A DNA stretch of 64,000 nt. It comes from Monosiga brevicollis MX1. Its lineage: Eukaryota; Opisthokonta; Choanoflagellata; Craspedida; Salpingoecidae. Of this stretch, positions 57,669-64,000 are shown piece by piece. The DNA lies in the NCBI RefSeq assembly GCF_000002865.3, contig NW_001865076.1, positions 17,077-81,076 on the forward strand. Direction: 5' to 3'. The translations under genes were made by a program, and so were the position numbers. Each line of letters opens with the position of its first letter. The stretch's first letter is position 1. The notes under the pieces are model-generated. The model did not search any database, had not been told where the DNA came from, and saw nothing but the letters and a program-made list of their open reading frames with translations.

Positions 57669-58236
57669 CCCGGAACCCACGAGTAATCCCGCTTGTTTGG
57701 ACAACAAACGGGCACGGTTTCATTTTGTGTTTTGTGCTGGGCACGAACCTCGCTCGTCCTTGTTGGCTGGCTCTCCTGGCCGAAAAAGAACCTCAATCCC
57801 AAAATAAATTGTAAGCACAAGCAGACCGAGTTGTCATTGTCAAGCTGCACATCGCAGACCCACGGTGAGACTCGGCAAACCACACACGGACAAAAGAAGA
57901 AAGACCTCAGAGCATGTTTCGCCGTTCTCTTTAATGAACCTTCTGCAGCGACAGTAGCCTGTGAAAAAGTTCGAGTTGTGCAAGTCGTACGAGTAGCAAA
58001 TGTCTTCACAGGGACCAGAAGCGTTGAAAATCTTTTCATCCTCAAATACATAGAGTGCCGTTTTGCTCTTGATATCGCTTGAGCCGCCAAGACATCGGCA
58101 TCATCAGCCATCCTGCCTGCTCGTCACTGCTCGTAACAAGCACCCCAAATGGCTGGCGTCGAGTCTGCTTCGAGACTTGAAGACTCGTGGAGACTCGGTA
58201 AATGCATCCAAAGTCACACTTTCACATCGAACGGAT
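57669..58236. other. Intergenic before DMAP1
   Basis: About 570 bases between the coiled-coil gene stop and the chosen DMAP1 start. The DMAP1 frame is open further upstream to about 58063, so the leader could be coding if an earlier ATG is used. No other gene supported. Confidence 0.45.
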
Positions 58237-61047
58237 ATGGCCGAGACGGAAAAAACGGAAAAAACGGCGGAAACGGCAGTCACGTCCGAGGCCGCTGGGC
58301 CGGTGGCGACAACGGCAATGGATGATAGCATGGATGGAGAGGCTGGCATGGTTGGCCGCGGGGAGGCGAATGCAGGTCTGGATGCGCAAATGGATGAGGC
58401 ATCTGATCTTCACGCGACAGAGGGGACGATCGACAAAGCGGTGTGCGGGGAGGAGGTTTTTACCTACACGCCCGACGGCGGCCGAACCGTCCATCCCCAG
58501 CAAGCCCTTTTAGAGATGCGGCGCCAAATGCAGCTTATTCAAGACCGGTCAGTCCCACGTTTTGAGATCCAGCCGGTTCTGCCCCTGGATGATGCGAGAC
58601 AGGGGTCTTGGGTTTTTTTGGGGGGAATTTTTTTTTTTTTGTTTTTTGTTTTTGCTCTTCCTGTGGATTTAACTGAGTTGGGCAGTTTGAGGTGCTTGGG
58701 CCAGCAAGTGTCTTGCTTGACCATGCTTGTTGTGCGTTTTCGTCAAATGGTGCACTCTCTTGTTCATGCTGATGAGGGCAAGGCGTCGCTCGCTACCAAA
58801 CGCGTGCCTCGGCTGAGACCAGCTTCAGCACACTCTGTCTGACTGAATCGTTCCACCCCTGCGCTTCCGTCCAGAGTATGTGTCATGCCAAGTAATGGCC
58901 TGTCGGCCTCGGCCATTGGCTCCTGGAAAACGACGCAAGCGCGCCGCTGGCGCATGCAGGGATTCAAAAATCCGGCGCGCGGGGTAGGCCGTGGTTTCTT
59001 CTGCTGTTTGCGCCTGAGCCTGTGTCACTCACACCTGATCGATTGGGGTCCGTTCAACAGGATGAGCTGATATTGTTCCACTGGCAAGTGCAGCCACGTC
59101 GCGAGGGTCGAGGCCGACGACGGGTTGGCCAGGACGCACTCCATGACGGTGGCCCCACATTGTCAGACCCCGAGGACGAGGAGCTCGATGGTGCCGAGGA
59201 GGATGATCTGGAACAGCCCGTGGTGGACGGTTATGCGTTTGCCGCCTTCAACCGCTCCCTTAAAATCCCCCATTTTACCACTGCCGACTATCAAGCTTGT
59301 CTCAAGGCCGAGGGCTGGAACGAGCGTGAAACGCGCCTTCTTTTCGAGCTGTATGTCCTCTCACCCCTGGCCCTCTTCCGAAACGCACATCACGACAAAA
59401 TTTCAGAACCCAGCATGTTAATCTCTCGCGCTTGAAAGCACCTGCTCACCAAGCCGTTTGCTTGTGGTTGCCAGCTGCCAACGCTACGACCGCCGGTTTG
59501 TGATCATTCAAGATCGCTACAACCATCAGCTCCGAGGTGTCAAATCTTTGGTGCGTCAATGCGAACACACTGTTTTTTGTTTTTGTTTTTGTGTTTTTCC
59601 CCTGTCTGTGCAGTCCTTTCTTCCCTGGATAAGAGTTGGTTCGCTTTGAAAGCGTTGCGGTGATTTTCATTTAAATTCACCTTGTCTCTTCAAAGACACT
59701 CGCCCCTCCCACCCCCCGCCTGTGTTCTTGTTTTCTTGTTCTGCTTCGCGTCGGTTCTTTATCTCATTCATCATTTCATGGGGCCGACATTAGCTCCCGG
59801 ATCGCACTCTAGAAGAGCTGAAGCACCGCTACTATAGCTGCGTCAACAAGCTCGCAATTCACCGTCAGCTGCCCGAAGATGATATTGAACGCATTTACAA
59901 GTGAGTCTCAACTTTGATGGCACTTTGAGGGCCAGCAGTGGAGGAAAATGTGTGATTGTCGTCCGAGCTGGTTGTGACATGCATGCCACGCCCTCTCCGT
60001 TCTTAGATACGATGTGGAACACGAGACGAGCCGCAAGGCTCAGCTGCGGCAGCTATTCAGCCGAACGTCCACACAAATCGCTGAAGAGGAGGCGGTACGG
60101 CGTGAGCTGGATGAGATTTATCAGCTCAAGGCCGAACTCGGTATCACCAAAACAGCACAAAGCCTGTTTCCTCCCAAACCCGTGGCGCCAACACCCGCCA
60201 CTGGACAAACCGCTGCCACGCCAGCTAGCGGGCGGACCGGCAAAGCCAAGGGCAGCAAAAAGGACAAGGCGAACAAGGCTAATGAAGCGCCCGTCACGCC
60301 CGGTGTTGCCCGTGGATCTGGCAAAGGCAAGGGCAAGGGCAAGGGCGCTGGCAAGGCCGCGGAAAAGAGTGCGGAAAAGGGCGCTGGCAAAGCTGCCGCT
60401 AAAGCTGCTGGCAAAGCTGCCAAAGGACTTGATAAGTCCGCTGACAAGGCTGCGACCAAGGCCTCGGACAAAGCCGCGGACAAAGCCGCCGCCAAGGCCG
60501 CCAAGGCGGCTGCGAAAGCAGCGGCCAAGGCCACGGGCAAGGCCGGCACTAAAGGCACACCACGTGGCATTGGCAGCAAAGCTGGCAGTGCAGCTGCCAC
60601 CAAGGCATCGACGCCGGCCACACCATCGACACCTGCCACACCAAAGCCCACTGGTCGTACCACAGCAACATCGGCCGCAGCTACACCGATTGGTTCTGCC
60701 CACACGGAATTAGTACGTCCCCTTGTCTTGTCGATGATGTTTTTTTTTTTCCTGGGAAGGGTTGACTTTTTATGGTGGCTTCTTGTTCTCTTTTCCATGT
60801 CTGTCTCACACAATGCGGCATGATGTTAGACGTCGAGCCGCCGGTCAACTGCTGCGGGCACTAAAGTGCCAGTTCGGCTACAAAGCGCTGCCATCAATAA
60901 GAGCTTTGGCAAGAACGTTGATCAAAAGATTCAACAGTTTGTCGAGAACAAACTGACCACGCTCAACCTTCGTACGTCGAGACATGTTGCCAGATGGGAT
61001 GCTCGTTCAAAGCACAAGTGCTTCTGAGATGTCGATTGGTCTTTCGT

Positions 61048-61094
<47 letters not shown>

Positions 61095-61629
61095 CACACC
61101 CAAGTTGGCTCGTTGGTTCGTCTCTGACCTTGTCTGTTGCCCATACCTGCCTGTTTCTGAGTAGAAAACGCCGTGCCCACCAGTAAGGTGGCTGCGCGCT
61201 ATGCAGAAGTGCGGAATGGATTGCTGGCGTTGGCCAACGTCACGAAAACCTATCAGCAAGCTAAATCACACTGCGAGCAACTCACGTCAGTTCGGAGTTG
61301 ATGAAGGAATGGTGTCACTTTTTACGCACAATTTTCACACCCTTGTTTTTTTGTTTGGTTTGTTCCGTCCGTCTTGCAGTGAGCGCGTGTACAAACTACT
61401 TCCCAAGTATGGCTTCAAAGTCCCGGTATGTGCGCGAGTGACGTTCCTGCAGCAGTGGATCTGGGTATCCGGCTGGTTCATTCATGAGTGAAACTGTGTG
61501 CGTTTCGATACATGTCAGCCGCGCAAATCTACTGGACAACAGCAACAGCAGCAAGGGGCCGCCAGTACCACGGCGTCCAGTGCAGAGGCCAATGGCGGAC
61601 CAGCGGCCAAACGTGTCAAAAATGCCTAA
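58237..61629 (+). CDS. DMAP1: DMAP1/SWC4 homologue (NuA4-SWR1 chromatin subunit) with H1-like insert
   Basis: Ten exons in agreeing phase: 58237-58547, 58875-58983, 59061-59350, 59475-59550, 59794-59900, 60007-60712, 60830-60971, 61165-61285, 61380-61425, 61519-61629; 672 residues (animal DMAP1 about 470). Family landmarks in order: RRWRMQGFKNPAR, LFHWQV, the SANT-like core DGYAFAAFNRSLKIPHF, GWNERETRLLFELCQRYDRRF, VIIQDRYNHQ, ELKHRYYSCVNKLA, then the basic coiled region EEEAVRRELDEIYQL, and the C-terminal SKVAARYAEVRNGLLAL. DMAP1 is a shared subunit of histone-acetyltransferase and H2A.Z-exchange complexes (established knowledge). A ~140-residue Lys/Ala/Gly-rich tract in exon 6 is unlike animal DMAP1. 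The start is one of several in-frame ATGs. Confidence 0.95.
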
Positions 61630-62780
61630 GCAGCAACTGCTTACTCTTCCACAGGCGTCCAGCTGTGCTGCGCCACTGTTTATTTGACTTGTGAACAACA
61701 TGAGACACTGTAAGATGGTCTTCCATCCAATGTGTTTTTTGTTTCTTGTCTTTCTTGTTTCGAACGAGGAACAAGAAATCCAATAGGGACCAAGTCGTTA
61801 TTTCTCATTCTCAACACACCACCCTGCAATCCCATCAGCGAGCTCGTCGTGTCACCCATACACCAACGCCATACCCCTCTCAATTGCTCAAATCTGCACC
61901 AGCTTAAAAGAGGCTGACGCCATGCTAGCCACACCTATGCAAACCCAACTCTGCCTGTCCCCTGTCTTGGGGCTCCCTGTCTTTCATGTTAAAAAGCTGC
62001 TTTCCACCGGTCTGTACCGCTGCTATGTTTAGCCACGCCACCTGTCTATGCCATGAAACAAGCAGCCCAAAACGCCCTCTTTCCCGGAGCCCCTTTTGCG
62101 CTCAACCAGCCGCGCGACACACGCCCGCCCACCCCAGTAACAGTAGCAGCCCTCTTTTTCCCAGCGCTCCCGTCTCCAGTCAATTATCGTGCATAATAAG
62201 TGATATTGAATTATTACAAGGCTTGGTTATGATGAATACATGCTATCCCCAATACCTGCCCACTGACAGGTACAATAGCAAAGAATGACCAGCCAGAGTA
62301 TGCTTGGTTCCCCTCCTCCTCTTATCTGCCTCAGCTCAGATTCAGAAAACAAGTTGGTGGAACACCTTTATTTTTTCCAAATAAAAAATGAACGAACCCT
62401 TGCCGCTTTTCTATTTCGTTCATGAGATGATTTCGGCGGGCATCGCTTGTGTCGATGTGGCAGCAGACCCATGACCGAGTTGAAAATGTGCAGGTAAAAC
62501 GCCGATTTGAGCGATATCGCATTGAATAAAGGAGAAGCGTTGAGGACATGGCTGTCGATCGAAAGGTGGTGCCCAGAAGGCATGGATTTGTGAACAAAGT
62601 TTTAAATCGAGCAGTAGGAGTGGGAGGGAAAAAAAAAAGGAAAAAAAGGGAAAAATAGGGAAAAAGGTGGCGGGACGGAAGATCAGAACTTAGAAAGAAA
62701 AACTAGTTAAGGGGCGAAGCTATGGGGAAAAAAACGAGGGGGCAGGGCGGAGTCTGGCAGGAATGGGTGCCGGCTATGGA
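61630..62780. other. Intergenic, no gene recognised
   Basis: 1.15 kb between the convergent DMAP1 and phosphatase-like genes. An A/G-rich stretch lies at 62625-62740. Open frames are short and featureless. Confidence 0.5.
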
Positions 62781-63979
62781 CTATAGTCGACCAGCACGGC
62801 GTCGTAGACCCCACCATGCCAAAGCCCCAAGGGACAGGAGGACGGCACCGGCACCGACCAAAAGCCAAGGTCTGCTAGAATCTGGGGGCACGGGCACGTC
62901 TTTGGCGGGGGAAGGTTCGTGATCTCGTGGTGGTGAGGCGCGGCGCGTGGGCGAGGCACGGGCTGCAGGTGATCCTGCCCGAGTTGAGGGTGTGCTGGCG
63001 AGAAGCGAGGTGCGGCGATTGCCATCTGTATTGCGTTCATCAACATCCATTTTGATGGTTTCGTTGGAGCCCGAGGCGGTGTGCCGAACAACCTGAGTGT
63101 AAACGGGAAAAACGAGCGCACGGAAAGGTGAGTATAGCGCGGCATACGAGCCAGGCAACAAGGATGGCCTTTGATTCGCCGCAAGTTGATGCGTTTTAGT
63201 CATGCCAAAGTATATTTGTGTAGGTTCATTCCGTGCCATATGCTGGTCGGTCGTCTTCATTGCCTGCCCCCATAGGTTTTGACATGGTGCCTGTTTCGAT
63301 CCTCCACAACCGCGTGCATGATGCATACCTGCCGCGCCTCGCCAGTCGTGAGGTGGGCGTAGCGACGATGGAGACAGGGAGACACGTCCAGGAACCAGGT
63401 CTGTAGGATTTGCAAGGGATCGCCGTGGGCCACAAGCACTACGATAGCGTTGTCATGTGTCTGTTCGCAGTGCTCGACCACTGCAGACATGCGGGTCACA
63501 ACACTACAGGGTTGGCAAGGCCAGTGCTTTGGTGAGACGGTTTTTAGATGCTCATCATTTCGAAACTGTGCCCTCTACAAGACAGCATGGATGACAGCGG
63601 AGTGGCGGCTGTACCTCTCCAGTGGTTCTACATCATATTGTGTGTGGCTGGCCGAATGAGCGTCATGCTCCCAAACGTCCTGCAGTGAGGTTTAATGGGA
63701 GGCGGGGATGAGAGGCAGAAAGCACTCGCAGGCGGTTGGCGCGATCGATGGTACATGTGGTCATGCCAAGAAGCGGAGGAGAGGAGGGTGATGGCATACC
63801 TCGTAATGTTGGCTGGGACCTAGGTCTAAAGTTCCAAAAAAGCGCTCCCTGTCGGGGGGGGGTGGAGGATCGAGAGGTCGACGGACAATCCAGAAGTTGA
63901 GCATCACATGATCAAGAGCGTTATATGGCGAATGCTTGCTTGGGCCGAAGAGGAAGCGCAATGGCTTTGTGTGGCTCAA
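62781..63979 (-). CDS. Tail-anchored histidine-phosphatase (PGAM-like) family protein, 5' end off window
   Basis: Exons seen: from about 63979 to 63800, 63679-63615, 63503-63329, 63092-62781 (TAG). Visible parts: RERFFGTLDLGPSQHYE and DVWEHD, the loop after the phosphohistidine in this family; VEPLESVVTRMSAVVEH, the family ES...R helix; and VVLVAHGDPLQILQT, with the second catalytic His. The N-terminal RHG motif would be upstream, outside the window. After the catalytic domain come ~60 disordered residues (Pro/Ser/Arg), then one hydrophobic helix WLLVGAGAVLLSLGALAWWG and a basic end RRRAGRL. That is the form of a C-terminal tail anchor for the ER or outer mitochondrial membrane. The substrate (sugar phosphate, phosphoprotein or nucleotide) cannot be told from this part. 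Confidence 0.82.
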
Positions 63980-64000
63980 GCAGTGAACACAATGGGAGGA

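Noticed and set aside
57665-58111. Minus-strand frame beginning MADDADVLAAQA
   Set aside because: It overlaps the 3' end of the coiled-coil gene and the DMAP1 leader, carries low-complexity codons and matches no family I know.

Overview
The window is nuclear DNA of a unicellular relative of animals, most likely a choanoflagellate of the Monosiga type. I infer this from gene content and structure, not from a database match. It holds a receptor tyrosine-kinase-like gene beside animal-type signalling and nuclear genes: Rac, PKA regulatory subunit, type-IV-like diacylglycerol kinase, KCTD9, RFX, DMAP1 and LRR1. Genes are compact, on both strands, with many short GT-AG introns of roughly 50-250 bp. 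Microsatellites are dense and two assembly gaps lie in CT repeats. I read exon boundaries by eye; in the multi-exon models I kept, the splice phases agree from exon to exon except where stated.

0-20 kb is the accessory part. It has a RecQ-type helicase with a tyrosine-recombinase-like N-terminal region (minus, running off the left edge) and a Crinkler-like nuclease-kinase fusion (minus). Then come an ankyrin-repeat gene built of interchangeable 99-nt exons (minus) with a decayed 3' copy downstream, a head-to-head pair of secreted FG-GAP repeat paralogues, an unrecognised secreted 634-residue protein (minus), and a second ankyrin gene (plus).

20-31 kb holds a 21-exon transmembrane receptor whose tyrosine-kinase-like domain has lost every catalytic residue (minus). 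It is followed by CT repeats with a 50-N gap, the 3' end of a small plus-strand gene, a convergent 2-oxoglutarate/Fe(II) oxygenase (minus), and two decayed ankyrin exons of the same family as the 9-10 kb gene.

31-64 kb is mostly conserved core genes: diacylglycerol kinase (plus), KCTD9-like BTB/pentapeptide protein (minus), Rac GTPase (plus), RFX transcription factor (minus), LRR1 (plus), PKA type-I regulatory subunit (minus), the 3' end of an unidentified coiled-coil gene after a 148-N gap (plus), DMAP1 (plus), and a tail-anchored histidine-phosphatase-family protein running off the right edge (minus). The genes are not organised in operons. The groupings that may matter are the divergent FG-GAP pair, the tightly convergent pair at 27.4 kb, and the scatter of related ankyrin exons. 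I saw no tRNA, rRNA or CRISPR array.
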